From the NCBI GenBank assembly GCA_017694595.1, contig JADIMT010000099.1:1-45552 (forward strand): a DNA stretch of 45,552 bases, written 5' to 3'. Below the pieces are notes generated by a model that was not told where the DNA came from, searched no databases, and saw only the letters and a program-made list of their open reading frames with translations. Positions 34,157 through 43,087 of this stretch are shown one piece after another. Every line of letters begins with the position of its first letter. The first letter of the stretch is position 1. The translations under genes and the position numbers were made by a program. Source of the stretch: Candidatus Ornithospirochaeta stercoripullorum (GTDB lineage: Bacteria > Spirochaetota > Spirochaetia > Sphaerochaetales > Sphaerochaetaceae).

Positions 34157-35395
34157 TCAGATATAGTTCCAGCCAGAAACAATTTCATTAACATTCTCCC
34201 CTTCTATATAAGAAGAAAGCAGTATAAACGCTGCTGTTGCCGCTTTCCTTCTGATTGACTCACGCCCCCAAGAAGAGAAACGAAGCAGGACAGAACAGCT
34301 TTCTCTATTCTTTCCCGAGAATGCTAAGTAGACTGTGCCAACATCCTTTCCCTCATCCTTGTCAGGTCCTGCGACTCCAGTGACGGAAACTGAATAATCG
34401 GACGCTGTAAGCATTCTCACGCCATCAACCATCGCAATCGCACATTCTGACGAGACAGTACCATGCTTCTCGATAATCTCATGGCTGACGCCCAGTACGT
34501 TCTCTTTCACAGATGGCGCATAGCTTGTGACAGAACCAAGCATGTAACGAGAGGAACCGGGGAGAGATGTCAAAAGCGATGAGACGACACCACCTGTGCA
34601 GCTTTCCGCAGCAGAGACAGTTGCAGAATGCTTATCGAGCGAATTTACAAGCATGGAGAGGGCATCGCAGGAACCTTTCTCGATCCTATGCTTTCCAAGG
34701 ATGGATTCCAGTTCTCTGACAGCTTCATCCCGAGCGTTCTTCGTCTTACCTGAGACATAAAGGGAAATCCTGTAATCCTGGAACCTTGTTCCCCAGTCCA
34801 GCTCTGGATCGACAGATTCATAGAGCTCTTCCAGCTTAGCTTCTGCCGTGATGAATGACGTATATTCATCGCGTTCCGCATCTGGCAGATCAAGCTTCTC
34901 CCTGATCAATGGAATCACGCTTTCATAGAACATCGGTTCCATCTCTCTTGGAGGACCGGGAAGGGAAACAAGCAATGTATCTCCACCATAGCCATAGAAG
35001 CCAGGAGCTGTACCATTATCATTGCTGATTGCTGTAAAGCCTTCTGGAATCATAGCCTGCCTTGCGTTTGCTCCATAAGCTTTCTCTCCAAGCTTTCCTA
35101 AAAGGAACTTCCAAGAAGACGAGTCCTGTACAAGAACTTTTCCAGCCGCTTCAGCGATAACGGAGCGTGTCAGGTCATCACTGGTAGGACCAAGTCCTCC
35201 TGTGATGACTACAACATCAGCTTCTTTCATCAAAGCCCCTAATACGCTTTTTATAGTGCCATCATCAGGCAACGAAACCACCTGGGAGATATGGACTCCC
35301 AGATGTGTCAGCTCCCTAGCGATAAGCGGACCATTGCTATCGTGGATGATTCCACGTGTAAGCTCAGTCCCAATGACAATGATGCTTGCATTCAT
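34157..35395 (-). CDS. cinA: CinA-family protein (competence/damage-inducible, NMN deamidase type)
   Basis: Two domains. The N-terminal MoaB-like domain (about 1-170) opens with ASIIVIGTELTRG and has ITGGLGPTSDDLT, the COG1058 part that acts as ADP-ribose pyrophosphatase in some species. The C-terminal CinA/PncC domain (about 255-400) has SAAESCTGGVVSSLLTSLPG, typical of NMN amidohydrolases. Length (412) is standard. Its ATG overlaps the lnt stop (35392-35395), so the two are co-translated. A link to transformation is possible because a DprA-like gene occurs in the window, but that protein looks degenerate. Confidence 0.94.
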   Translation of the reverse strand: MNASIIVIGTELTRGIIHDSNGPLIARELTHLGVHISQVVSLPDDGTIKSVLGALMKEADVVVITGGLGPTSDDLTRSVIAEAAGKVLVQDSSSWKFLLGKLGEKAYGANARQAMIPEGFTAISNDNGTAPGFYGYGGDTLLVSLPGPPREMEPMFYESVIPLIREKLDLPDAERDEYTSFITAEAKLEELYESVDPELDWGTRFQDYRISLYVSGKTKNARDEAVRELESILGKHRIEKGSCDALSMLVNSLDKHSATVSAAESCTGGVVSSLLTSLPGSSRYMLGSVTSYAPSVKENVLGVSHEIIEKHGTVSSECAIAMVDGVRMLTASDYSVSVTGVAGPDKDEGKDVGTVYLAFSGKNRESCSVLLRFSSWGRESIRRKAATAAFILLSSYIEGENVNEIVSGWNYI

Positions 35396-37086
35396 GCGTT
35401 CTTCTTCTTTCTCTGCACAAGTGAGACAATCTTCAAAACAGCTCCGATTGCCAGCAGTGCATACGATGCATAGACAGCGATATGAGCAAAGAGATCGATA
35501 TGCTGCACATAGAATGTATCGCTATTACTCTCATGTGTATAAACAGGCACATGATACAGATGCCAGCCCATCTTGAATGGCTCCATCTCATCATGCATCA
35601 TGCCATCCGGCGTGATGAGACAAGTAATGCCGCTGTTAGTTCCCCTGATTGTAGCCTTCCTTGTCTCTATGGAGCGGAAAGCACCCATGGCAGCATGCTG
35701 AAGCTCAGCAGTGACTTTCTTTGACCAGTTATCATTCGTCATATTCACGATCACATCAGAACCAGCTGCGACGAACTCCGCAGAGAGATAACCGAAGTTA
35801 TCCTCAAAGCAGATTGGTGTGGAGAATCTAACACCATCGGAATCGAAGACAACAGGCTCATCACCCTGAAGCCACCAGTTGTAGTCATTGGCGAGCAGCA
35901 GATTGTACAGCCATGGAAGCTCTTCTTCATACGGGAAGTGCTCAGTGAAAGGCACTAAGTGCTGTTTTCTATATGTCTCTTTAATTTCACCTTCATCGAA
36001 GAGGATGACGGTATTGTAATCTATCCTGTTTGTAGAGCCATCCTCGAGAATAGGAGGAAGGGATGGGTCTGCTATCACACCTTCTGGATTACCTGTCAAA
36101 AGCGGTACTCCAAGATTCTCTCCGAAACTGACGAACTCATCGACAAGCGCCGCTGTCGTTTCATAGCCAGAACCCTCTGTAGAATAAGCAGTGTGCCAAG
36201 CGACGGACGGAACGAACGCTGTCTCGCTCCAGATGACGATATCAGGATCGGTAGCGGCAAGCGCCTCAGTAGTATAGAGCCTGAGGTTATTGAAATTCCT
36301 CAGATACGTCATATACCCACCCTTCCATGAATCATGATTATGCTGTACAGCGACAACATCCCAGATTCTGTCTGGCTCCTTGTTCTGCCACTCTGAAGCC
36401 TTAACGAAGCCATAGATCAGTGTTGCAGCCATCAATAGCACATAGACAATCACAAATGCGATATTCTTGATTATATAAGTGCAAAAACGAGGCGCTTTCG
36501 AAGAGAACAAGTCAGAGAGCCATCGGCCGATGAACGGCTGAGGAAGGATGGCAAGAAAGACAATGCCCCATACTCCCGTGATGTCAGCAATCTGCACCAA
36601 TGGAGTGTACTGATAGAAAGCATACGCGATATTTCCATATGCAAGGCCTGCGAACCAGCTCTCTGCAAGATATGCATACGCTGTCCAGATAACAGCCTGA
36701 ACTATATATCCAAAGCGCTTGAAGAAACTGTCTGCGGCTTTCAAGGCCACAAAGCATAGCATCATCTCAAAGCCCTTGATTACAGGAATGAGTATGATTG
36801 CCAGAGCATGGAAGCTCTTTAGCCAATATGCAAAGAAAATGAAGAAAAGGAATCCAAACAGGAATCCCATCCACCATACATGCTTCCAGGATGTATGCCT
36901 TATCACGGCAAAAACCGGAATAAGCGCGACAAAAGCCAGGAAACCAAGCCCTTCCGGAATCATAAAGCCAGGGAAGGCCATCGCGTAAACTAATGCTGAT
37001 ATTGTTAAAACAAGAACCTCAGAACACAAAGTCCTGAGGCTTCTCGCGGTATTCTTCTTTACCGTTTTCAAGCTGTTATTCCTCAT
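35392..37086 (-). CDS. lnt: Apolipoprotein N-acyltransferase
   Basis: Adds the third acyl chain to lipoproteins at the inner membrane. The N-terminal 240 residues are hydrophobic with about six to eight helices. The C-terminal periplasmic nitrilase domain has the catalytic triad: glutamate in WSETAFVPS, lysine in YRKQHLVPFTEHFP and cysteine in STPICFEDNF. NMTNDNW is a further signature. Length 564 is a little above the usual 510. It overlaps HU upstream by 11 bases and cinA downstream by four, giving a compact HU - lnt - cinA order shared with Treponema from memory. Confidence 0.94.
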   Translation of the reverse strand: MRNNSLKTVKKNTARSLRTLCSEVLVLTISALVYAMAFPGFMIPEGLGFLAFVALIPVFAVIRHTSWKHVWWMGFLFGFLFFIFFAYWLKSFHALAIILIPVIKGFEMMLCFVALKAADSFFKRFGYIVQAVIWTAYAYLAESWFAGLAYGNIAYAFYQYTPLVQIADITGVWGIVFLAILPQPFIGRWLSDLFSSKAPRFCTYIIKNIAFVIVYVLLMAATLIYGFVKASEWQNKEPDRIWDVVAVQHNHDSWKGGYMTYLRNFNNLRLYTTEALAATDPDIVIWSETAFVPSVAWHTAYSTEGSGYETTAALVDEFVSFGENLGVPLLTGNPEGVIADPSLPPILEDGSTNRIDYNTVILFDEGEIKETYRKQHLVPFTEHFPYEEELPWLYNLLLANDYNWWLQGDEPVVFDSDGVRFSTPICFEDNFGYLSAEFVAAGSDVIVNMTNDNWSKKVTAELQHAAMGAFRSIETRKATIRGTNSGITCLITPDGMMHDEMEPFKMGWHLYHVPVYTHESNSDTFYVQHIDLFAHIAVYASYALLAIGAVLKIVSLVQRKKKNA

Positions 37087-37387
37087 CTGGTCCGGTTGTT
37101 ATATCCCAGACAAAATCCTTCAGCTCCTTACCAGGGCGGAAGATTGCAACTCCATGCCTATCGACAGCGACAACATCGCCTGTCTTTGGATTACGTGCCT
37201 TCTCGCGCCCCTTTCTGATGCGGACTTCGAATGTTCCGAATCCGCGGAGCTCGATTATGCGATTATCCTTCAAGCCGTCCTTGATTTCCTCGAAAAGCTC
37301 ATCGATGACAGCATGTATATCTGATCTATTAACGCCAAGCTTCGCATGAAGGCTCTCTATGATAGCAGCTTTAGTAAGTTTCTCCAT
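37076..37387 (-). CDS. HU-family DNA-binding protein
   Basis: A histone-like 103-residue protein. MEKLTKAAIIESLHAKLGV starts the helical body; IIELRGFGTFEVRIRKGREKARNPKTGDVV carries the beta arm with the NPKTG tip; AIFRPGKELKD is the expected ending. It has about a dozen extra C-terminal residues, partly acidic (TTGPDEE). GGGAG precedes ATG 37387. It lies 19 bases after rpsT and overlaps lnt. Confidence 0.95.
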   Translation of the reverse strand: MEKLTKAAIIESLHAKLGVNRSDIHAVIDELFEEIKDGLKDNRIIELRGFGTFEVRIRKGREKARNPKTGDVVAVDRHGVAIFRPGKELKDFVWDITTGPDEE

Positions 37388-37406
37388 AGCGCACTCCCTT
37401 CACGCG

Positions 37407-37667
37407 TCAAACCATCTTGTTGTAAGCGTGTGCGAGTCTGCTTTTCTTTCTAGCTGCGGTATTTCTGTGGATGATTCCCTTGCCTGCAACTGTATCAAGG
37501 AGCTTGTTGCTCTCTGCCAGTGCTTTTACGGCAGCTTCCTTGTCGCCAGCGGCAACAGCTGCATCGAACTTCTTGATAGCTGTGCGCATTGTGCTCTTAG
37601 CCATGCGGTTGCGCAGACGGCGTCTTGCTTCCTGGCGCTCTCTCTTTTCAGCTGACTTGTTAGCCAT
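37407..37667 (-). CDS. rpsT: 30S ribosomal protein S20
   Basis: An 86-residue, strongly basic, all-helical protein of the small subunit. The N-terminus MANKSAEKRERQEARRRLRN and the ending GIIHRNTAARKKSRLAHAYNKMV are classic for S20. GGAGG precedes ATG 37667. A perfect hairpin lies in its leader. It heads the rpsT - HU - lnt - cinA order. Confidence 0.97.
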   Translation of the reverse strand: MANKSAEKRERQEARRRLRNRMAKSTMRTAIKKFDAAVAAGDKEAAVKALAESNKLLDTVAGKGIIHRNTAARKKSRLAHAYNKMV

Positions 37668-37708
37668 TTATTCCTCCAAACAATTACAATCGTTAAATTC
37701 AAGAAACA

Positions 37709-37728
37709 GCTGTCATAAACATGACAGC
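37709..37728. promoter_or_regulatory. Perfect hairpin between ricT and rpsT
   Basis: GCTGTCAT (37709-37716), loop AAAC, ATGACAGC (37721-37728): eight perfect pairs. On the minus strand it is followed by TGTTTCTT, so it may end the ricT transcript weakly or act in the rpsT leader; S20 is autoregulated in other bacteria. Candidate -35 elements TTGACT and TTGACG lie just upstream on the minus strand. Confidence 0.55.
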
Positions 37729-37791
37729 GCTTCAGACGTTATCATAAAGATAATCAGACGTCAACACTTTATCAGGCAATGTTTTAACAAG

Positions 37792-38823
37792 TCAAGTTGA
37801 GAATATTTCCTCTTGGTACTCCTCGCTTACATCCCAATAGCCTGTAGAACTGTTGTAAGAGATTTCCTCGAATGGAATCTGCAACGTACGCCCTTCGCTT
37901 CCTGATACTGTGATTTTACGCGAAAGAATGTTGATTTCGCTGACTCGCCATAGCTCTCTGTCGATTTTCAGTCTGGTTCCTTCAGGTGGGCATCCTGCTT
38001 TCTCTTCCATGTAATAGTCATACTCATAAGCAAGACAGCATAAAAGACGTCCGCATGGCCCTGATATCTTCATCGAATTAAGCGATAGGTTCTGCTCTTT
38101 CGCCATCTTGATCGTGACAGGCTCCATCTCTTTTGTCATCAAGTGACAACAGTAATCACGACCGCAGACAGAAAGTCCTCCAATCAATCTCGACTCATCT
38201 CTGACACCAATCTGCCGCAATTCAATACGCATGCGGAAAACAGCAACCAGGTCTTTTACGAGATTGCGGAAATCAACACGCTCATCAGCTGTAAAGAAGA
38301 AGATGACTTTAGGTTCTCCAAGCAGGAAGTGCGTCGTGACAAGCTTCATGCCAAGCTCATGCTTACGGATCTTCTCCCTGCAAATCAGCAAAGCCTCTTC
38401 CTCTTTGGCTTCATTCTCGGCATAGCGTGCCATCTCTGCAGGCGTAGCAAGATGATCGATCCACGTCACATCACCATCAACCCTCACTCGTTCAGGCTCT
38501 TTCGTGATCTGACAGCAGAAACATGAATCACACTGATGTGCATTGCTATCAGTTTGATATCTTACATCATCTTCTTCCTTCTCTCCCGCAAAGTGAAGGC
38601 AAGCTCCATGGACATCCGTATTACCGGGGATATATGATGAACCTGGCATCGGCGCCGGTCCCACTATTATTCCCAGATCCAGGCCAAAGCGTGTTTCATA
38701 AACAACAGGAGTGCCTGCATAGAGAACACTGTCCCAGGCACAGAGACATATATCATTATAAGAAGGATTTTTTACAACATATACATAGGCCCAGTCATCG
38801 TCGTGCGCCATTTTCTGTTTCAT
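37792..38823 (-). CDS. ricT: PSP1-domain protein, RicT/YaaT family
   Basis: A relative of B. subtilis RicT (YaaT), part of a complex with Fe-S clusters that promotes RNA processing. The core reads RLIGGLSVCGRDYCCHLM, then the family-diagnostic VTIKMAKEQNLSLNSMKISG and CGRLLCCLAYEYDYY, with paired cysteines. At 343 residues it is longer than the usual 275: an N-terminal half adds more cysteines (HQCDSCFCCQIT). RicA and RicF are not adjacent. Start 38823 is an ATG without an obvious ribosome site; ATG 38811 is a possible alternative. Confidence 0.88.
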   Translation of the reverse strand: MKQKMAHDDDWAYVYVVKNPSYNDICLCAWDSVLYAGTPVVYETRFGLDLGIIVGPAPMPGSSYIPGNTDVHGACLHFAGEKEEDDVRYQTDSNAHQCDSCFCCQITKEPERVRVDGDVTWIDHLATPAEMARYAENEAKEEEALLICREKIRKHELGMKLVTTHFLLGEPKVIFFFTADERVDFRNLVKDLVAVFRMRIELRQIGVRDESRLIGGLSVCGRDYCCHLMTKEMEPVTIKMAKEQNLSLNSMKISGPCGRLLCCLAYEYDYYMEEKAGCPPEGTRLKIDRELWRVSEINILSRKITVSGSEGRTLQIPFEEISYNSSTGYWDVSEEYQEEIFST

Positions 38824-38864
38824 ATGAAAGAAGCTAACACACCGATGGCAATTTGAAAAGACTG

Positions 38865-38873
38865 TGGTATCAT
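38865..38873 (+). promoter_or_regulatory. Extended -10 promoter of dusB, leaderless type
   Basis: TGGTATCAT (38865-38873), the same nine bases as before the first sensor kinase, ends six bases before the GTG at 38880. No Shine-Dalgarno is present. Confidence 0.6.
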
Positions 38874-38879
38874 CATCGC

Positions 38880-39830
38880 GTGGACATTAAGACAATCAAC
38901 GGGCCTTTTATACTCGCGCCCTTAGCCGGATACACAGACAGAGCTTTCAGGAAAATCGCACATGAACATGGCGCGGACTGTTCGGTGACAGAGATGGTCA
39001 GTGCGGAGGGACTTGCAAGGGATGGAGAGAAGACAAAGACGCTGCTAGAGCGCTTCGATGGTGAGGATAAGCTGATCATCCAGCTCTTCTCTCCCACTGA
39101 CGATCCTGTAAGAAGAGCGATGCCAGCGCTGCTTGAATACAATCCTACAGTGATTGATATCAACTGTGGCTGTCCTGTACCGAAAGTTGTAAAGACTGGT
39201 GCAGGCTCTGCACTGATGAAGACGCCCGATATGATTGCACGTATCATAAAAGCCATCAAAGAGTTCACAGCGATACCAGTGTCTGTCAAATTCCGCTTAG
39301 GCTGGGATGAGCAATCGAAGAACTATCTAGCTTTTGCAGATGCCGCTGCAGAGGCAGGATGCGAGATGCTCACTCTCCATGCAAGAACAAGGGCACAAGG
39401 CTACAGCGGTCATGCGGACAGGGAAGCATTCCGAATCCTTTCAAAGCACTTTGAGAACAGCAGCATTCTTCTCTTCGGTTCTGGCGATGTCTTCAGCCCT
39501 GAAGATGCAAAAGCACTTCTCGAGACGGGACTCAACGGCGTAATGTTCGCGAGAGGCGCTATCGGGAATCCTTTCATCTTCCGTGAAACAAAAGAATATA
39601 TACAGACAGGCTTCTACGCAAAACCGGAACGTGAAGAGCGTATACTCACGGCCATCAAGCATCTGAATCTGATGATTGGATATTCAGGCGAAAAAGTAGC
39701 ATGCAGAGAGATGAAGAAACACCTCATGGCTTATATAAAAGGAATACCATCCAGCGCAAAAGCCAAGAACGCAATCGGAGAAGCACAGCAGAAAGAAGAT
39801 CTGGTAAAAGCCCTAAGAAGTCTCATCTGA
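38880..39830 (+). CDS. dusB: tRNA-dihydrouridine synthase, DusB/NifR3 type
   Basis: A flavoenzyme that reduces uridines in tRNA. ILAPLAGYTDRAFR opens the FMN barrel, INCGCPVPKVVKTGAGSAL carries the catalytic cysteine region, and VKFRLGWDE and HARTRAQGYSGHADR are family signatures. The start is GTG 38880 (MDIKTINGPFILAPLAG, 316 residues), because an extended -10 lies six bases upstream; the TTG at 38853 precedes the promoter. The PurD-like gene follows after 70 bases with its own ribosome site. Confidence 0.93.
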   Translation: MDIKTINGPFILAPLAGYTDRAFRKIAHEHGADCSVTEMVSAEGLARDGEKTKTLLERFDGEDKLIIQLFSPTDDPVRRAMPALLEYNPTVIDINCGCPVPKVVKTGAGSALMKTPDMIARIIKAIKEFTAIPVSVKFRLGWDEQSKNYLAFADAAAEAGCEMLTLHARTRAQGYSGHADREAFRILSKHFENSSILLFGSGDVFSPEDAKALLETGLNGVMFARGAIGNPFIFRETKEYIQTGFYAKPEREERILTAIKHLNLMIGYSGEKVACREMKKHLMAYIKGIPSSAKAKNAIGEAQQKEDLVKALRSLI

Positions 39831-39900
39831 AACAAATTCGGATTTTCTTTGCTTTTCACTTTCCAGTATGGTAGCGTTTTAAGTAAAGGAGTCAAAATCA

Positions 39901-41160
39901 ATGCGTGTTCTACTCTTGGGATCAGGAGCCAAAGATCATGCTGTCGCATGGTGGTTCAGCAAAAGCTGCTATCTCTCTGGCTTATATTCAGCACCAGGCA
40001 ATTTAGCAACCGGACGTTTCTCTACCAATCTTCCAGATGTGAATCCGGCAGATAAGGAAGTTGTATACAAAGCATGCGTTGAACATAAAATTGATTACGT
40101 CTTCATCGGCACTGAAGCACCTCTGTTTACTGGAGTTGTCAAATATCTGAACGAGAGAGGCATAAGAACATTCGGAGCAGCTGAGAACTCTGTGAAGCTC
40201 GAAGGTGACAGATCTTTCTCGAGAGCATTCACAAGAAGGCATAACATTCCTATTCCTCATAGTTCGCTCTTCGGTGATTTCAATGGATTGCAAAAGTATC
40301 TGGAAAGGCATGCTGGAGAGTATTTCACGATAAAGAGCAACTATGTCTCCCCATCAAGAATCATGCTCTCCTCTGATGATACAGGTGCGCTTCTTTCTTA
40401 TTCAAAGAAGCTTTTCGAGAAGGGACCAGTGCTATTGGAAGAGTTTGTGCGTGGCACACCTGCAAGCTGTTCATTGCTTCTAGATCGCAATGGCTATTTG
40501 GCACTGCCTATTACAAGCGACTACACGAAAAAGAGCGCAGAGGATCAGACTCCGACAGGTGGAATGGGAGCATTGTGTCCCATCCCTATCATCGATGAGA
40601 TAAAAGAGAAGATCATAGAGAAAATCATCAAGCCAACGCTCTATGGCATGCAAGTCGAGCAGTTATCATACAAAGGTATACTTACGCTCTCGCTGATGAT
40701 TACCGCAGACAAAGAACCGTATCTTGTTGATTACCACACTCGTTTCAACGATCCATCCGCTCAAGCGATGATTCCTATCATCAACACTGACCTCATATCT
40801 ATTCTCTTGGCAATGGAAGAAGACAAAGTCAGCTCGATAGAGCTCTCCACTTCAGATGAATGCACAGTCGCTGTTGTGCTTGCCTCCGATGGATATCCGA
40901 TGGAGCCGAAAATCGGACAGGAGATCAAAGGACTTTCCTCCGCATTCCTCGAACCGTTGGCAGATGGCCCCATCGTCTTCTGCGGCGCAATCCAAGAGAA
41001 AGATGGAAAAGCTATCACTACAGGTGGCAGGAATCTGACTGTAGTCGGCAAAGGCAGAAGCATTGGGGAAGCGAATAAGAACGCTTATGATTTCATAAAA
41101 AGAAGGCAATTCCCAGGCCTCTGGTACAGAGACGATATAGGAAATGCCTACTTCTGCTAA
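39901..41160 (+). CDS. PurD-like ATP-grasp protein with altered active site
   Basis: Related end-to-end to phosphoribosylamine-glycine ligase (GARS), the second step of purine synthesis. Retained: LLLGSGAKDHAVAW (4-17), APGN (31-34), GTEAPL (70-75), TGGMGA (219-224) and a YRDDIG-type ending. Changed: the ATP loop KADGLAAGKG is KSNYVSPSRI (145-154), and the metal site EFNxRFGDPE is DYHTRFNDPS (277-286), losing the usual glutamates and asparagine. No other purine gene is near. It may have a new substrate or no activity. AAAGGAG lies before ATG 39901. It ends base-to-base against convergent rlmB. Confidence 0.8.
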   Translation: MRVLLLGSGAKDHAVAWWFSKSCYLSGLYSAPGNLATGRFSTNLPDVNPADKEVVYKACVEHKIDYVFIGTEAPLFTGVVKYLNERGIRTFGAAENSVKLEGDRSFSRAFTRRHNIPIPHSSLFGDFNGLQKYLERHAGEYFTIKSNYVSPSRIMLSSDDTGALLSYSKKLFEKGPVLLEEFVRGTPASCSLLLDRNGYLALPITSDYTKKSAEDQTPTGGMGALCPIPIIDEIKEKIIEKIIKPTLYGMQVEQLSYKGILTLSLMITADKEPYLVDYHTRFNDPSAQAMIPIINTDLISILLAMEEDKVSSIELSTSDECTVAVVLASDGYPMEPKIGQEIKGLSSAFLEPLADGPIVFCGAIQEKDGKAITTGGRNLTVVGKGRSIGEANKNAYDFIKRRQFPGLWYRDDIGNAYFC

Positions 41161-41907
41161 TCAGTGGTTATTGCGTCTGAATTCGTAAAGGAGAATACCT
41201 GCAGCGACAGAGACATTGAGAGAATCAATGTGTCCTTGCATTGGAATTGAAATAATATGATCGCAGTTCTTTCTCACGAGCTGCGAGATGCCACTTCCTT
41301 CAGACCCCATCACAAATGCTGTTCGGGCAGGAAATGAGACAGAATAGCTATTCTCGCCTGCCATATCTGCGCCATAAATCCAGAATCCATTATCCTTCAG
41401 TACCTTTATCTCGCGCGTCAGATTAGTAACCACCGCGATATTCACATACTGAGCAGCACCTGAAGAGACTTTGACTACAGTCTCATTGGCCTGCACGGAC
41501 CTGCGTTCAGGAATCATAGCAAGATCGACTCCGAACTGATCTGCGGAGCGAAGAATCGCACCAAGATTATGAGGATCGGTGATACCATCGAGTATTATGA
41601 CAAGCGCACCTTCACCCTCTTTCAAAGAGGCACAGAACTCTTCAACTGACGTCTCCATCAGCCGAGAAGCCCCACGTCGGGGACCGCCAAGATCAAGGAT
41701 TGCGCCGCGGACATCAATGCCAGGCATCATACGCTCAAGCTCATCTTTCGAAAGCTTCTTGACAGCGACTTTACCTGTAAGCTTTGCACTGCGCACGAGA
41801 GTATCAAGCCTCTCTCCTCCCTGGCGCTGAACATAGAGCGTGGAACCCATTCCAGCTTTCTTCAGCGCTTCCTCAATTGCATGATAACCATAAACTTTCT
41901 CACCCAT
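41161..41907 (-). CDS. rlmB: 23S rRNA (guanosine-2251-2'-O)-methyltransferase RlmB/TrmH family
   Basis: A SPOUT-class RNA methyltransferase. A small substrate-binding domain (1-85: GYHAIEEALKKAG start) precedes the knotted catalytic domain with DGITDPHNLGAILRSADQFG, FVMGSEGSGIS and IPMQGHIDSLNVSVAAGILLYE, the three TrmH motifs. Length (248) is normal for RlmB. Its ATG shares a base with the dnaJ stop (TAATG), so it is the last gene of a grpE - dnaK - dnaJ - rlmB order. It abuts the PurD-like gene with no spacer. Confidence 0.94.
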   Translation of the reverse strand: MGEKVYGYHAIEEALKKAGMGSTLYVQRQGGERLDTLVRSAKLTGKVAVKKLSKDELERMMPGIDVRGAILDLGGPRRGASRLMETSVEEFCASLKEGEGALVIILDGITDPHNLGAILRSADQFGVDLAMIPERRSVQANETVVKVSSGAAQYVNIAVVTNLTREIKVLKDNGFWIYGADMAGENSYSVSFPARTAFVMGSEGSGISQLVRKNCDHIISIPMQGHIDSLNVSVAAGILLYEFRRNNH

Positions 41908-43019
41908 TATTCCTGAAACTCCATCGGTGTTGGATTTGTGGTTTCCTTAAGCTCTGAAGCCAACTCTTTCATCAGGTTCTTTGCCTTTGATGAAAGACGC
42001 CTCGGAGTCTCAATCATCACTCTGATATACATATCGCCACGCGATGAGCCTCGCAGCATCGGGATGCCTTTGCCCTTCACGCGCAGCATTGTGCCAGACT
42101 GTATGCCTGCAGGTATATCCACCTTGATACTAGTACCATCAACAGTGGGTACTAGTATAGAGGCACCGAGAGCAGCCTGTGTGATAGCAACGGGAATCTG
42201 CAGATATACATCGCTGCCTTCTCTGACGAAATACTTATCGGGGCGTACAGAGATGAAGAGCACCAAATCTCCATCAGAACCTCCATTCGTACCAGCATCC
42301 CCTTTTCCGCGGAGCGTAAGGCGTGCGCCGTTATCAACACCGGCAGGGATTGTGACAGCAAGCTTCTCTGTCTTGCTCACTTTGCCACTGCCATGGCATT
42401 CAGCACAAGGATTCTCTATCACATAGCCAGAACCTCCGCATGTGCGACATGTCGTAGACATCTGGAAAAATCCACCACCGCTGGTAACTCTCCCGGAACC
42501 ATGGCATGTTGGACAAGTCTTTCTGCCAGTACCACCTGTTCCTCCGCAGCTGGAACACTTCACTTTATGGGAGAATGTGATTTCCTTCTTGCATCCGCTG
42601 ACAGCTTCAGAGAAATCGATAGTAAGGTCATACCTAAGAGAGGCGCCAGGTTCGCCATAGCTTCCTCTCTGCTGAGCCCGTCCACCGCCAAAGAAAGATG
42701 AGAAGATGTCGGAGAAGCTTGACCCGCCTCCGAAGATATCGGAGAAGTCACGATAGACATTCGAGTAGTTGCCAGCAGCTCCACCCTGGAAATCATTCAT
42801 TCCGCTGAAGCCAAACTGATCGTAAGCACTTCGTTTTTTGGGATCTGAAAGCACTTCATAGGCCTCGCTAGCCTCCTTGAATCTCTCCTCTGCTTCCTTA
42901 TCGTTAGGATGCGTGTCAGGATGATTCTGCAAAGCTATTTTTCTGTAAGCTTTCTTTATTTCTTCTTCTGTCGCGGTTTTGGAGACTCCCAGAACCTCAT
43001 AATAATCTCTCTTTGCCAT
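41907..43019 (-). CDS. dnaJ: Chaperone DnaJ
   Basis: Co-chaperone that stimulates DnaK. The J domain (1-70) has the HPD motif in NHPDTHP. A glycine/phenylalanine-rich linker follows ([17 protein letters not shown]). The zinc domain has the four CxxCxGxG repeats [24 protein letters not shown] and CAECHGSG, then the two-part substrate-binding C-terminal domain. Length (370) is standard type I. GAGGGAG precedes ATG 43019. It lies 68 bases after dnaK, with a perfect hairpin between. Confidence 0.97.
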   Translation of the reverse strand: MAKRDYYEVLGVSKTATEEEIKKAYRKIALQNHPDTHPNDKEAEERFKEASEAYEVLSDPKKRSAYDQFGFSGMNDFQGGAAGNYSNVYRDFSDIFGGGSSFSDIFSSFFGGGRAQQRGSYGEPGASLRYDLTIDFSEAVSGCKKEITFSHKVKCSSCGGTGGTGRKTCPTCHGSGRVTSGGGFFQMSTTCRTCGGSGYVIENPCAECHGSGKVSKTEKLAVTIPAGVDNGARLTLRGKGDAGTNGGSDGDLVLFISVRPDKYFVREGSDVYLQIPVAITQAALGASILVPTVDGTSIKVDIPAGIQSGTMLRVKGKGIPMLRGSSRGDMYIRVMIETPRRLSSKAKNLMKELASELKETTNPTPMEFQE

Positions 43020-43040
43020 AGCTCCCTCTTAGACGGCAGA

Positions 43041-43064
43041 AAGCAGCATGCTTCCATGCTGCTT
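43041..43064 (-). promoter_or_regulatory. Perfect intercistronic hairpin between dnaK and dnaJ
   Basis: AAGCAGCATG (43041-43050) pairs fully with CATGCTGCTT (43055-43064) around a four-base loop, in the gap after the dnaK stop. On the minus strand only a short TTTC follows, so complete termination is unlikely. It could stabilise dnaK mRNA or lower dnaJ output, matching the usual excess of DnaK. Confidence 0.8.
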
Positions 43065-43087
43065 CCGCGTACAATGAATCAAGTCTG

